A DNA stretch of 64,000 bases. It comes from Angiostrongylus vasorum (taxonomy: Eukaryota; Nematoda; Chromadorea; Rhabditida; Metastrongylidae). The stretch's first letter is position 1. The number at the start of each line of letters is the position of its first letter. Where the stretch lies: the NCBI GenBank assembly GCA_018806985.1, contig JADANN010000468.1, forward strand, positions 3,111,072-3,175,071, written 5' to 3'. A program made the position numbers and the translations under genes. Shown here piece by piece: positions 1 through 11,700 of the stretch. The notes beneath the pieces were generated by a model, which was not told the DNA's origin, did no database searches, and saw only the letters and a program-made list of their open reading frames with translations.

Positions 1-960
1 ATTTCTGAGAAAATCGACTCCGACAGCATAGAACAGCGTGCCAAAATGTATCGATGAATGAACGATGCTCTCTACTACGGCACGTCTGAACCAAAATTAC
101 GATAGCATTTTTAAAAAAAGTAAATTGCCGCGCGGATAAGTAAGGAAAGGTATGGTACCATACAGTAACGACGAGGGAGCACGCAACCCGCCCGTAAAGG
201 GCCGGTACAGTAATGCAGAAGTCAATAGTAAAGGCAGGCTGGTCCCAAGCGGAACTTCCTGAAGATCAATGTCGCGCAGTGAGTGGGTCCGAAGCATTGT
301 TGATGGATAGGGGAATTAAGGTTGCTGGCGTTTGACTTCACTACGGAGGTAATCACGACAGCCATTGATCGATGTAGTGGTGAAGATCCTTGATGTAGAT
401 ATTCACACCAATCAGTACACTGGTCTGCTGTACTACGAGTTCCAAAAATTGAAGTTTTGTATAGAGTTCTAGTTGTTAGCCGTGGGGCAGCACGAAGGTG
501 AATCGCGTAATTGTAGCTGCTATTCAAATATCTGCTTGAGTTTGAAGTTGTTTTCCCTTTAAGATGTTTTCAGATAAAGTTCCGATTTGTAGTTGGAACG
601 AGCAATTCATTTAGTATGGTAGCTGATTCATCCAGTTCTTCCCATGTTATCACCGTTATAAACTAGCAGAATCCGTCGTTTAGCTCTTGGTTCGAGTTCA
701 CCCATCTGTGTTAAGTATGGAAATTTTAAAGACTTTAGTGTAAGGAAAGGACGTTTTGTAAATGGACTTCATTCGTTTTTTCTGGACCCGTTTCGTTCGT
801 ATCCTTACTTATTCGTCATTCCCTATTTTGCGAAGCTCCCCAGAGCGAGACTATCACCGTATGAGAGCATAAGGTAGACTAACTACAACTTTAACTAATG
901 CACCGAGTCCAAGTAAGTATGACTGCTAGTAGAGATCCTTATGACAAGCATGTGACGGCA
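1..960. other. No gene recognised
   Basis: AT-rich sequence with short frames on both strands. No splice-consistent exon or recognisable repeat was found. Confidence 0.5.
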
Positions 961-969
961 AACTAGTAC

Positions 970-1160
970 AGTTGTGTTCTCCTTCACTGATAAGCTAACG
1001 AGAGGTTGATAAAGAACTTTATTCGGCGAAGGATTTGACGTGTTCGTCTTTTTGAGAGCCTTATTGATCCGAGTCGGTTGTCCATGGCCGTTCGTCTTCA
1101 GATGTGAGTCTCCGCTGTTGTACCGAGTTGAATCTCCTGCAATTGAGCACCTCTCGAATG
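970..1160 (-). repeat. Repeat E copy with decayed hammerhead-like core
   Basis: TTCACTGATAAGCTAACGAG and GGTTGATAAAGAACTTTATT match repeats at 10283 and 17598. On the minus strand GACG-AACA-CGTC occupies the position of stem II; the flanking core is lost. Confidence 0.6.
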
Positions 1161-1769
1161 AATTGGCTTTGGCTGTATTGATTGCATTGATTGGCGAAGT
1201 TAAATGAAAGTTCCCTTTTTCTACGGGAACCAATAACTGTTCATGACCTAAGAGCTGTGGACTAACGGTATTGGTGCGAGCCACACCAGAAGACGTAGAT
1301 CTTTTTCCCCCAACATAAATTTATCCAACAGAATCCATGTCGGTTAGTTCAATTCTTATTGTATCCATGTTTTTCCACATATTCGTTACAAGTTCTAACG
1401 TATCAAAAAGTAGCTCGACTATTTCCCAGTTCTCCTTGTGTAGTACAATATTGTAATGGCAGTATGCATACGGCTGTGTGGGAATCTCAGTTTATTTGAA
1501 ATAAACAATATCGTAGCTTCTGAGATGGGTATCATCTTCATGTGATACCACCTCGTTTTCTCTTGTTCCCCTTTTGTTCAACCAGTGAGTGACATTTGCT
1601 AGCGGTATATGTGACATAGTATGGGTTTGTAGGGGATTTTCGGTTTTCCTCCATTAAACAGCCCATTGCTATACTGCATACATTGCTGACACTAGGTGAG
1701 TTACAGTTAAGAACGTTAAAGGTTAAACGTTAAGGACATTTCGGTATTATGATTTCTTCTATACGCATT

Positions 1770-1923
1770 CCTCCCAACGGTGTACCGCCTCATCGTGGCT
1801 GGGAGGTGTTCCTGGGTGTCGGACTGCGATGTACAAGGGGAGATTCATCTTCGTCCTCGCGGCAGGGTTTTCCAATCTGAGGAGTCCGGCGTTTCCATCA
1901 GGAAGCCTAGCTAAGAGTAAACC
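1770..1923 (+). ncRNA. HDV-like self-cleaving ribozyme candidate at 5' end of family A copy 1
   Basis: Seen: P1 CCTCCCA (1770-1776) with TGGGAGG (1800-1806), 7 bp perfect; P3 GCC (1787-1789) with GGC (1797-1799); L3 TCATCGT (1790-1796); P1.1 CA in L3 with TG at 1807-1808; P4 TTCCTG (1809-1814) with CAGGAA (1899-1904), extended by GTCGGAC/GTCCGGC; J4/2 GCTAAG (1910-1915) with C1911 as catalytic candidate; P2 GGTGTAC (1779-1785) with GTAAACC (1917-1923), one mismatch. Known: the HDV fold pairs nt 1-7 with 31-37, as here. Inference: self-cleavage just before C1770. The P2 mismatch may weaken this copy. An atypical point is C rather than G at position 1. Confidence 0.7.
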
Positions 1924-2165
1924 AATACCAGGATCCACCACCGTCCTGGTATCAAAATCGCATGGTGGCAAATCTCCCTCTGATCGACAAGGGCTGCGAC
2001 TGCCTGTCGTGGTGACGACCTGGGGCAAACTTTGCCCAGGCTGTCCTCGGGATTCCAGGGAACCACAATGGCTTAACCAGCAATTCTCCGGAAAATGGTG
2101 ATTATGCTGGGGGCCGCACAACTAGTGAGGACGGGCCGTTCAACTATCAAGTATCAGAGTAAGTA
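1770..2165 (+). mobile_element. Ribozyme-headed retroposon family A, copy 1
   Basis: One of seven substantial copies of a ~380-400 bp element that starts CCTCCCAACGG and ends with short tandem AAGTATC-like units. The internal sequence is well conserved between copies (for example CTAGCTAAGAGTAAACCAAT and GGTGACGACCTGGG). This copy has the best-preserved P1 and P3 of the 5' ribozyme-like fold. Frames that run across it in several directions are repeat artefacts. Confidence 0.85.
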
Positions 2166-3829
2166 TCTATGGACACTTGTTTCGCAACTTGAAACGAGGT
2201 GCAGCTGTTGTGCTTTCATATCTTCTGCTTCGTCTTTTTATGCTCATGGTCATTTTTTTGACCGTTTAGTTATCACTTCGTGTTTTAAAAAGAAGGCGTT
2301 TTTACTCAACCAAATTAGGGTTATGAATTGCTTGGACAAAGCTAATCAATCCACTTTTGATCACATAAGTCAAGTTATCACCGGTACTGATTGTAGTCAG
2401 AGGTTTTCAGTGCGTACAAAATGTGAGTAGGTCTTATGGTGACGTCAAGTTTTCCTTTCGAAGATTTTCTGGTTCTTCCAGAAAAGCAATTACCTCGTAT
2501 GATTGGCTTCCGTTTAGCGTTCTATCAATACTAGGTTCTATCAGTAGGGGTTACTCACGCAAACACCTTGTCTTCAGACTGTAGTTAGCAGCAACAGGTT
2601 AATCATTGTATTGTTTAGGCTCCGTAAGCTTAACTGTTTGTATAGAAAGTTGGTCGTCTGATCCTGTTCGTTCTGCACGGAATGTTCGAATTCTGACGTT
2701 CACCATGTGAAAACTACGCCTTTCACAAGCACCAACGCTAGTGCTCGCTTTCTCATACAGTACGATTTTTCGCCGATAATATAATATGCCATATTTCGGT
2801 ACAAAAACAATGTTGTGTCTTCCATATTCTAGCAAAAACCCCCACCACTTGGAAATTTGGTGCTTCTCTCGGCTGTTTCAAACCCACCCCCCTACCTGTC
2901 CGAAAGAGAATAGGGTACTTCATTGGAGCGGTATTTCTTCCCAGACGATTCGACTCGATGCGACAGAGACCAACATGTCGAATGTCGATAACGACGGGAT
3001 ACAGGAAATCGATTCGGCTCAACGCGGCTCTGGGAAGGAAGGGGAAGGCGAAAGCGCCGAAATGTTTGCCAAATAAATGCTTCATGACAATATCGCGTTA
3101 CCTCAATCTTCCAAGAATATATTGATTATTCATGCCAAGGTAAAAAAAAATTCAATTTTAAGAATGGTTGTGGATAGAGCTTTCGTAGCCCTAATCTTCC
3201 AATTTTTTCAGTGTTAGTTGCACGACATGTGGTCGAAAGTAGTCATGGAAGAGAACTTTGGCCATTTCTGTTGGCGACGTTGGGATACGCGCACTGAAAT
3301 CTCCAAAACTTCATCGATTTCGTGGTACTGGTTCCGTATTGTGATCGCTGACACACAACTGAAGGCGTTTTGTTGCATGACTCGCTTTATCGAAAACGAG
3401 AAGGTCATTATGACTATCATTTCCCTTGTGTCAACAAAGTGCTATGGAACCCGTCTGATTTTATGACGACAAGTTCACTGCAGTTCGTTGAAATCATCGA
3501 ACGACGAACGATTAGTGACCGAGTTGTGAATGTTGAATTGTTTTGTGACTTAATTAGTTTCTCGAGGCGCCGCTGCTGTGGTCGAACGAGATGATCGTTG
3601 TTGTCTGCTGTTGACAGCGTTCCACGACCTTCACCATTGAGAAGATTTATCTCAGCTCTGGAACTTTAGGAACCATTTGTGCATTTTGTTTTCAGAAACA
3701 CATTGCTGGCCCATCCTTCGGTGATATTTTGAGTTGCTATCGTTGTTCTATGTTTGAACTCATGAAGCAAAACGATGGGGTTTCCATGCTTTGTGGGCAT
3801 CATGTGAATTGGTCTAGAATCATTGCAAG

Positions 3830-3995
3830 CTGAGTTTTAACCCTTTCCACAACCCCACACATTTTCGCCTGTCAGGTTCGTCGGACCGCGTATCATTGGA
3901 GTGCGATCGGAGCGCGCATTGAAATCAAGACATACGGTCCGAAACGTGCGGTAGCTTATGTTTTGGAATCGTTGTGCGTGGTCGTGAAGGAATTA
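3830..3995 (+). repeat. Repeat D copy 1
   Basis: CGCCTGTCAGGTTCGTCGGA, GAGCGCGCATTGAAATCAAG and TGCGTGGTCGTGAAGGAATT recur in diverged form at 58302-58460 in the same orientation. No coding content was seen. Confidence 0.7.
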
Positions 3996-5814
3996 AGAAA
4001 GATACTACAAGGCAATCCGTTAAGGGATAAATAAGGTTTGCAGTGGTGTCCATCAACAGTGTGTATGATGAATATTTGTTGCAATTTTTTTAATGAATTT
4101 CAGAAACGACCATTTGTTTTGTATTAGCCTGGTGTTTTCACCATTTTGTCAGTTGCGTCGATCTTAGAACCAGCAATGACTCGATGGTCAATGCCTTCAA
4201 TCTGAACATGATTTGGTTGGATTACCTTTGGTAGTGTCAATTTGGTAATCCTATTTCCTGTGTGCAATATTTTTTTAAAACCGCTGCTAATCAGAGGTGT
4301 TGATTGACTTGATGAAATCTGTACTTACCCTACTATGTCCTGATTCTTGAGTACTATTGTAGAATTACTAGTCTTCGTCGCACGTATTTCCTTCATATTG
4401 AGGAAGCCATTTAATAAGATCACATGGTACTTATGCTTGTTGGTGCTCGTCCTACATGTCAGTGCTTCATGAGGAGTTAATATCCATCCAGATGTAGATC
4501 TGCTATTACGTATTTCATTAAACTGTCCGTTGTTCTAGGAACGATGTGCAACCGACGGCATCATCGACTTGAGCAAATCGCGCCGTACTTCCTCACCCTC
4601 TTGTGCATCATCAAGTCGTTAATCAATGTTCTGTTGCCAAGGTGCAGTTTTTTGAATTCATTTTATGTGCAGGAGTGTTAGTAATTTGTTGCCTTGTGTT
4701 TTTAATGGCCTCATATTGTTTTTACGACCTTCGGATGATGTCTCAGTGGATTACTAAGTCTTCAGAACGACTAGTAGTCACGTCGATGTGCTGCCTATTC
4801 GACCAAATGCTTCGTTTTTTCATAGTTCCCTGGGCTCACACAGCTTCATGCTGGCGTATGTTCTCGAGAGTTTAAAAAAACAAGTCTCTTGGTTCCTGGT
4901 AAGCTCTTAGGGGTTTCCAACCATGATGATGTTGACAAATCATTGGTATTCTCCATGTTGCCAGCTATTATATCTTCCTCAAAGTCCACATGTAGTTCCT
5001 TTATTGGAGGCGGGAGCAAATTTGCAGAGAAATAATTCTGCTGTGATTGTTTCTGATACGCATTCAACTCTCTTGCCACCATCTACTTGCGTGGTCCCGT
5101 GAAAAATCTGGTCGAAACCGCTCGCAAGTAGAATATCCTGCAGGAACAACATAATCGCTTGCAAATTAATCCAACCGAAGTCTCTAAATCGTTTATCGGT
5201 TAGTTTCTCATGTTAAGTCTATTAAGTTGTAGGTTCATTTATCTTGCTTAGTAGAAATCCTGTGAAAACTGCTTTTTAAAGTGAATATATTCATGTTTAT
5301 TAAATTGGATATATCTATATTTTCTGTTTATGAAATTATACCCACCTAAAGTATAGCGCAGCGTATTGCTTGTGCCCTTATAAGGAAACTATGACTTATA
5401 AATGTAGGTTATGCTGAGTGATGTGTCGATATAACTCCACGTTGTGTAGTAATAATAAACTGCTAGTAGGATGTATCTGTCTCGTTGAGAGCTTTGTGTT
5501 TGTAGTGCCACTAGTGAATTCCCTCAGCAAATGAATATGATTTGGCTTCAGAACATTTCACAGATTCATGCTTTGCTAACAGCTTGTAGCGATCTTAAAA
5601 GGATCGAACTTGCGTCGTCCTCTACTTATTTGTTGCCTAATTGTCTTTCGTTGCACTTCTTTCACTATCGCATCACTCGTGATTTGAACCACAGCTTGCC
5701 TTTGTATGTATTACGTTGTTTTAAAAAGGTTTTTCCCCTTCATTGTAATGTATATTTCTTTCTAAATAAGGCTTTCATATTAAGAATAACTAGAACACTA
5801 ATTTCAATTTTTTT
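3996..5814. other. No gene recognised
   Basis: Only short frames, the longest (5531-5932) running into family A copy 2. Nothing identifiable. Confidence 0.5.
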
Positions 5815-5826
5815 TTTGCCATCACG

Positions 5827-6215
5827 CCTCCCAACGGTTCACCGTGTCATCGTGGCTGGGAGGTGTTCCTGGGTTTCGGACTGCGATGTACAGCAGGGAG
5901 ATTCGTCCCCCCGGCAGGGTCTCCCAAGCTGAGGAAGGAGTCCGACGTTTCCATCAGGAAGCCTAGCTAAGAGTAAACCAATACCAAGATCCACCACCGT
6001 CTTGGTATCAAAGTCGCATGGTGGTAAATCTGCCTGTGATCCACAAGGGCTGCCACTGCCTGTCGTGGTGACGACCTGGGCAGACTTTGGCCATGCTGTC
6101 CTCGGGATTCCAGGGAACCACAATGGCTTAACCAGCAAATCTTCGAAAAGTGGTGATTATGCTGGGGTCCGCACAACCAGTGATGACGGGCCGTTTAAGT
6201 ATCAAGTATCAAGTA
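5827..6215 (+). mobile_element. Ribozyme-headed retroposon family A, copy 2
   Basis: Plus-strand copy ending in AAGTATCAAGTATCAAGTA. It is flanked by an imperfect 11-bp duplication, TTTGCCATCAC just upstream and TTTGTCATCAC just downstream. P1 of the ribozyme-like fold is intact (5827-5833 with 5857-5863), and GCTAAG is at 5966-5971. P3 has a mismatch (GTG/GGC) and P2 has one (GGTTCAC/GTAAACC), so this ribozyme is probably inactive. A minus-strand copy follows at 6.6-6.9 kb. Confidence 0.83.
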
Positions 6216-6589
6216 TTTGTCATCACTCCAACCTAAGGGATCGCTACTTACTAGTAAGATGGTGCTATCACCTAAATTTTGCATAGACGTAGCATTTCCG
6301 GAACGTTGGATGGCTGATGTTTGTTTTTTGTGTATGGATTCATAATCGTTCTTCACTTCTTGCTCGTCCTTTCAGGTACTATTTGAGGGATTATCACTTA
6401 CAACCTTGTATGTCAACGATGCAAGTCACCCATGAAATACTCAGCTAACATAGGATGTATTGTTTGTGCTGGCCCCAGCATATTCTCCATTTTTCAGAGT
6501 TTTGTTGTTTTAGCCATTGTTTTTCCCTGGAGACCTCGGGACTCCAGGGAAACTTACTTACTTGCTTGGATAATTAGATGGCCTGTGTT

Positions 6590-6946
6590 GACTGATTGTA
6601 CGGGCTCCATCATAGTTTTCACTTTTCGGAGTTTTTCTGTTTTAGCCATTGTGGTTCTTCCTGGAGTCCCGAGCTCAGCCTAGCCAGTCCGCCTCCAGTC
6701 ATCACCACCACAGGCAGTCGCCGCCCTTGTCGATCAGAGGGAGATTTGCCACCATGGGACTAGTTTGATACCAGGACGGTGGTGGATCCTGGTATTGGTT
6801 TACTCTTCGCCGGGCTTCCTGATGGAAACGGCGGACTCCTTCTCAGCATGGGAGACCTTGCTGGTGAGATGAATCCCACTCTGTACGTCGCAGCCCGACA
6901 CCCAGGAACACCTCCCAGCCAGCCACAATGAGGCGACGAACTTTTG
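6590..6946 (-). mobile_element. Family A copy 3, inverted relative to copy 2
   Basis: Minus-strand copy. The joining segment reads GGCGAAG before GTAAACC, the variant found in genomic HDV-type joins, but P1 is eroded. A fragment of the same 3' region (Pu/Py-altered, GTTTTAGCCATTG...GGGACTCCAGGG) is repeated at 6466-6555, so the 3' end is partly duplicated. Copies 2 and 3 form an inverted pair with about 370 bp between them. Confidence 0.75.
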
Positions 6947-7127
6947 GACGGGGAAGTAATATAATACTGCAAAAACTTCCGTGCAGTTGGTTAACTGCGC
7001 GTGCTTTTTAAAATTTGTAGTGAATTCCTCTTCATCCAATATTTCGTGGAGATGGTCGAGCTCGTTTTTTCTGCCCTTATTGGCACATAGTATTCACTAT
7101 ACTTCCTGATTTTCGTTCGATAGGCAC

Positions 7128-7432
7128 TTGGATGATGAGACATGAGCAAAACTGGGAACTTCAGCTGCTCGTGAAACCCGCGATTACCCTTGCTGGGGGC
7201 TCACGTGCTATCTTTTCTTTGCCTTTCTCTCAGCCAGTTTTCGACTCTATCAATGCTGTCAGCAGTCATCGGTCAGTGGGCGTGAATCCAACAGGAATCC
7301 CGTTATTCCTGTTTACGGGTAGCTGAGATAAAGGTAAACCAAGGGTCTCTGCTAGTTTGGATAGCGCGTGAGCCCCCGGTAAGAATAATGGCGGGTCCGA
7401 ACCACGACTGTGGTTACAAGTTTTGCCCATCA
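7128..7432. repeat. Variant fold-back repeat
   Basis: GATGAGACATGAGCAAAACT...GGGGGCTCACGTGCTATC at left is matched in reverse by TAGCGCGTGAGCCCCCGGTA...AGTTTTGCCCATC at right. The arms have diverged. Confidence 0.7.
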
Positions 7433-7797
7433 TTTTTCAATATCATATGATTGTGTTTCGTATCAAACCCTACCATGAAAACATGAGCAGTAAATAAAAA
7501 GTTGGGGTTTTGTGATTTATTTCTGAGAGGTAATTCTAACCAGCGAGTGATTGTGATTCTTTTCTTGGTACAGATTGGCTTCTCTTCACGAACTTATTCC
7601 ATCTATTGGCAGGGATCAAGGCTTATTTGTCCTTCATTTTGTATTTTGGTCATATTGTCTTACCTAGGCATCACTCACTGGTTAATCACGTTGTATTGCT
7701 CTCCGACATAGAGTACCCAGTTTTGGAACAGTGATGCTTCAGGTGTCTTTTTTGACTTATTATTTACTGCCTATTCTTTTTAGCGGCAGGGTGTATA

Positions 7798-8312
7798 TTG
7801 CGAAATATAACTTTAATGATGCTGAGATATTTGCAAAACTCGGACCGCAAGTGTCTACGGTGGGGAACGAACGCGCTATTGTCCTTTCCGGGGAGTAGCG
7901 CGCTCACCACCACACCATGCGGGTCCTTCGTTTCGCCTGCTTCTGAGCTAGTTCTATTGAGCTTTTGCCATCAGCAATCACCCGTCAGCGGGATTGATCT
8001 GAGGGGCCCAAATCGCAATACATACCCTGCCGCTAAAAAGAGTAGGCAGTAAATAATAAGTCAAAATTGTGATTATAACTGCAGCCTCAGCTTAACTGGG
8101 TTCAATGCCGATTTGGGCTCCCCAGATCAATCCCGCTGACGGGTGATTGCTGATGGCAAGTGATCGATAGAACTAGCTGACAGACAGGCGAAACGAAGGA
8201 CCCGCATGGTGTGGTGGTGAGCGCGCTACTCCCCGGAAAGGACAATAGCGCGTTCGTTCCCCACCGTGGACACTTGCGGTCCGAAGTTTTGCAAATATCT
8301 CAACATCAGATG
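7798..8312. repeat. Fold-back element: ~200-bp inverted repeat
   Basis: Left arm 7799-8013 (AACTTTAATGATGCTGAGAT, GGGGAACGAACGCGCTATTG, CACACCATGCGGGTCCTTCG, ATCACCCGTCAGCGGGATTG) is repeated in reverse complement at 8113-8310, with about 100 bp between. The loop has GCCGCTAAAAAGAGTAGGCA. The arms differ at few positions, so the inversion is recent relative to other repeats here. Confidence 0.9.
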
Positions 8313-8764
8313 TCTTTCTTTTTTGTCACCGTATTTTTTTTTTTTGCTTCTAAACGCTTTGCTGTACGTACCGCTCCTAAAGCTAAAACCTGAAGTCATT
8401 GGTTTTTTACGGTTATTTTGTGGGATTTGCTCAGGTATAGATGTATTTCTAAAGACATTTTTTAAATTGTTTTCAATGATGCAATGAGCACATTATTGCC
8501 ACGTTGGTATGTGTCTTAAAAGCTAATAGAAGTAAATTTGGTACTATAGGTATAGGACAAGCTTTCCTACTGCGAAATCAAACATGTCATACTAGACCAC
8601 CTTAACCCAAAGGTGGACTTAGGCTGGGTATGTTGTCTTTCGAAATTTGCACCTAGTAAAGTAGCGAGGGCTTTTCACTACTACACTAAATTCATACTTA
8701 CTTCAAGTCTTTATATTGTTAACACAAGAAAGCTGTTTCCCATTTGATTTTTGCCTTTCGGAAC

Positions 8765-11700
8765 ATGACTTCTTACTGTTTCAGCAACACACTTCACTGT
8801 GCATTCCGGAAGTTGCATCCGTTCGTAATGGTCGTTGCAGGAATATATTTTCTCACCGTTGATCTCACCTTTTACTTCATTCATTTTTTCACTTCACGGG
8901 TCCATGTGACTAATCCAACAGAAGACTTGTTGTTTATCAGCGCCACACAAGCTGTCAAGAAAATCATTAGACGGGAGGTTGAGTTCTTTGATTTTCTCTT
9001 CGCCTTGGTTTTGATATTTCTCATTCCGACTTTTAGATATCGTCTTTTGACCTTGTACAAGCGTATATTCAACGAATGCAAGAGGTGAGGTCCTATACAC
9101 TTTTGTGTACCTCATTTATGACTGTTTATGTTTTATGGACAAATCTTCACTGGATTCCTGTTTTCATTTTAGTTCAACCACTTTTGAGGTCAACCCCATC
9201 ATTAATGCTGTGGTGGTAAAAAATTTCGACGAAGCTTGCGAGAAGGCACGAAAAGTGGATGCAGAAGTTAGCGCTACATCAGATAGTGAATTAGAAGAGG
9301 TCATTTCCACATTTTACCCATACTATTCAAAAAATGATTCGAATCCTTATATTCAAATCGATATACAAAATGAGCGTTAAATGTGTGCATTATCAAGTTC
9401 CCGATATGCACTAGATGAACGGTTCTTTATTCAAAGGAATCTACGAATGTTTCCTCTACTTTACAACATCAATAGTTCGTGTTGTTCAACGTGGTTCTGG
9501 TTTTTTAAACTTCTCCAGGACTCCAGGCCAGATTCCAATCCGCTATTACCGTTTCGGGGTGCTCATGTTTTGCCCATTGCACCACTGAGAAATAAGTTTC
9601 GGAAATCACATTCACTTGCACCTGTTTTATTTAGTAGGAAGCATGTTGGGACACATTTGTAACTTTCGGACTTTTTTTTCAAAGAAAAAAAAAGGAAAGG
9701 ATTTAATGATGCGTTTCAGCTTGTTCGTTCGAAACCTTTACTTGGTGTGCCATTCACAATGAAAGACGCTCTGTTAGTCGATGGCTTTATAATAACGTGC
9801 GGAATTTTTAATCGGAAGGATGATCGTTGCAGCCAGACTGCAGAAGTGATAGAGAGGTACTATTCATGTTCACTCCATTCATTTTCATAGATGGTTTTAG
9901 CAGCTCCTTTTTTTTGTTTTTCACTTCTGTGATCTGGTTTTGGCATTTGATGTTTTATGAATAGCATTAATAGCTATTTTTTGGTAAGAGCTCTGATTGA
10001 TGGTATCTGCACATGATTTAGAATGAAATCTCAGATGCGGGCTTTTGTAACATAAGTCCTCTATTTTTTTTCTTATCTGTGAAGAATGACTGAATGGTTG
10101 CAGTATCTTTTTTACAGCAACGATAAATTCTAGCTTAATGTACCTATTTCTGCAGCAATTTTTTTCGTTCATATTATATCCAGGCTTAGGTGAAATTCTG
10201 CAATCATGTAAAATTCTGGATTTTGCTGTTACAGTACTTCAAAAACCGACTTTCCTCTAACCTCGGTATCATTAATTAACATGTATTCTTTCACTGATAA
10301 GCTAACACGATGTTGGTAAAGGACTTTATTCCGCTAAAGTTTCGACGTCTTTGTCTTTCTCGGAGCCGGTGATCCGAGTCGATGGTCCACTGTTGTTCAC
10401 ACTCCCGATTTCGTGTCTATATCATCGTGTCGAGTCGGATCTTTCTTCTTTCCATTTTGCGTAATAGCACTTCTCCAGCGTATAGCTGAAGTCTCGCAGC
10501 TTAAGGATCCCAGTATAAAGCGAAGGGAAGCGCTATGGTATCATTGGAAGTGAAAAAAAATACATTTCTCGTGCTACACTTTTTTTTGAGCTAATGAAGT
10601 ATGTCCATGTATTGTAGAAGCTGATGAACAACCGTTCCCTACCATTTACGAATTTCCTTTATATAAGCCGATAATTATTTCGTTAAGGATGCTTGGTGCG
10701 GGTGGGATTCTCCTAGCAATTACGAACGTTCCGGAAGTTTGTATGTGGGTGGAGACTTGCAACACAATATATGGCCGAACTATGAATCCATATGATACGC
10801 GAAGAATGGCCGGTGGAAGCAGCGGAGGCGAAGGCGCATTGCTTGGCGCTGCTGGAAGTCTTGTGAGTTTCTTTATCCAGTTAGTGAATTGCTGTTTCTT
10901 TAAATTCAGTTTCCAAACATGCATTTTTTCTCCCTCCCAGAGTGAAATTGATAGGTGATAGAAAATAAGCTACATAAATCCGTCGTACTGTATCGACGTT
11001 ATCAACATATCGACATGACAGAATTGGTCTACAACTATCTTACATTCTAAAAACGAAATAAAATTAGTGCATTTACTACTTTTGAAACAGATGTTTGTTT
11101 CAGTTCTGTTTCGTCTCGGAATATTAGATCATATTCACATTTCGTGGTTTTCAGATTGGAATAGGAAGCGACATCGGTGGTTCGATTCGTATGCCGGCGT
11201 TTTTCAATGGAATCTTTGGCATGAAGACGACACCAGGTTGCTTAATCTAGAGTATCCATTGTGGTAGATTGCTTATACGGTGTAGGAATAAAGTAGGGGG
11301 CTAGTGAGTCCGTTATCTCTCCTTTAAGATTTATTTTGCTAAACAGTTGAACCAAACAATATTCCGTTTTCGATCGTTGCCAAATGCGTTAGTTTCTTTT
11401 ACATATATGTAGGGGCTATTGCAATTCAGGAATTATTCCCTTGGATGGGCACATACCAGCAGCTACGCATTATAAAGCTCAGATGCTGCGAATTGGACCA
11501 ATGTGTCGGTTTGCTGAGGATATTCCGTTATTAATCAAGGTCGTCACTATTTTCTAGTAGTCTTGCTAAGTCGTGAAGTAGAATTTATGCACTGAGTTTT
11601 TTTCTGCTTGAGTAGTAAAAGTGTTTGCCTGAGCAGATTTCGTATCAATTTGACCTTTCCAGCTTTTCAAATAAGACGAAAGAGCGGAAACGTAGTCTAG

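Noticed and set aside
1860..1915. Hammerhead core in family A (CCTGATGGAAAC on the minus strand)
   Set aside because: CTGATG runs straight into GAAAC with no stem II between, so it cannot be a hammerhead.
2749..3085. Overlapping ORFs on both strands near 2.8-3.1 kb
   Set aside because: Both run through a repeat ending in AAGCGCCGAAATGTTTGCC, related to the hammerhead-like repeat; no exon structure.
7798..8052. Plus-strand frame in the fold-back repeat
   Set aside because: The same peptide appears at 22761 because the arms are repeated; it ends with the repeat.
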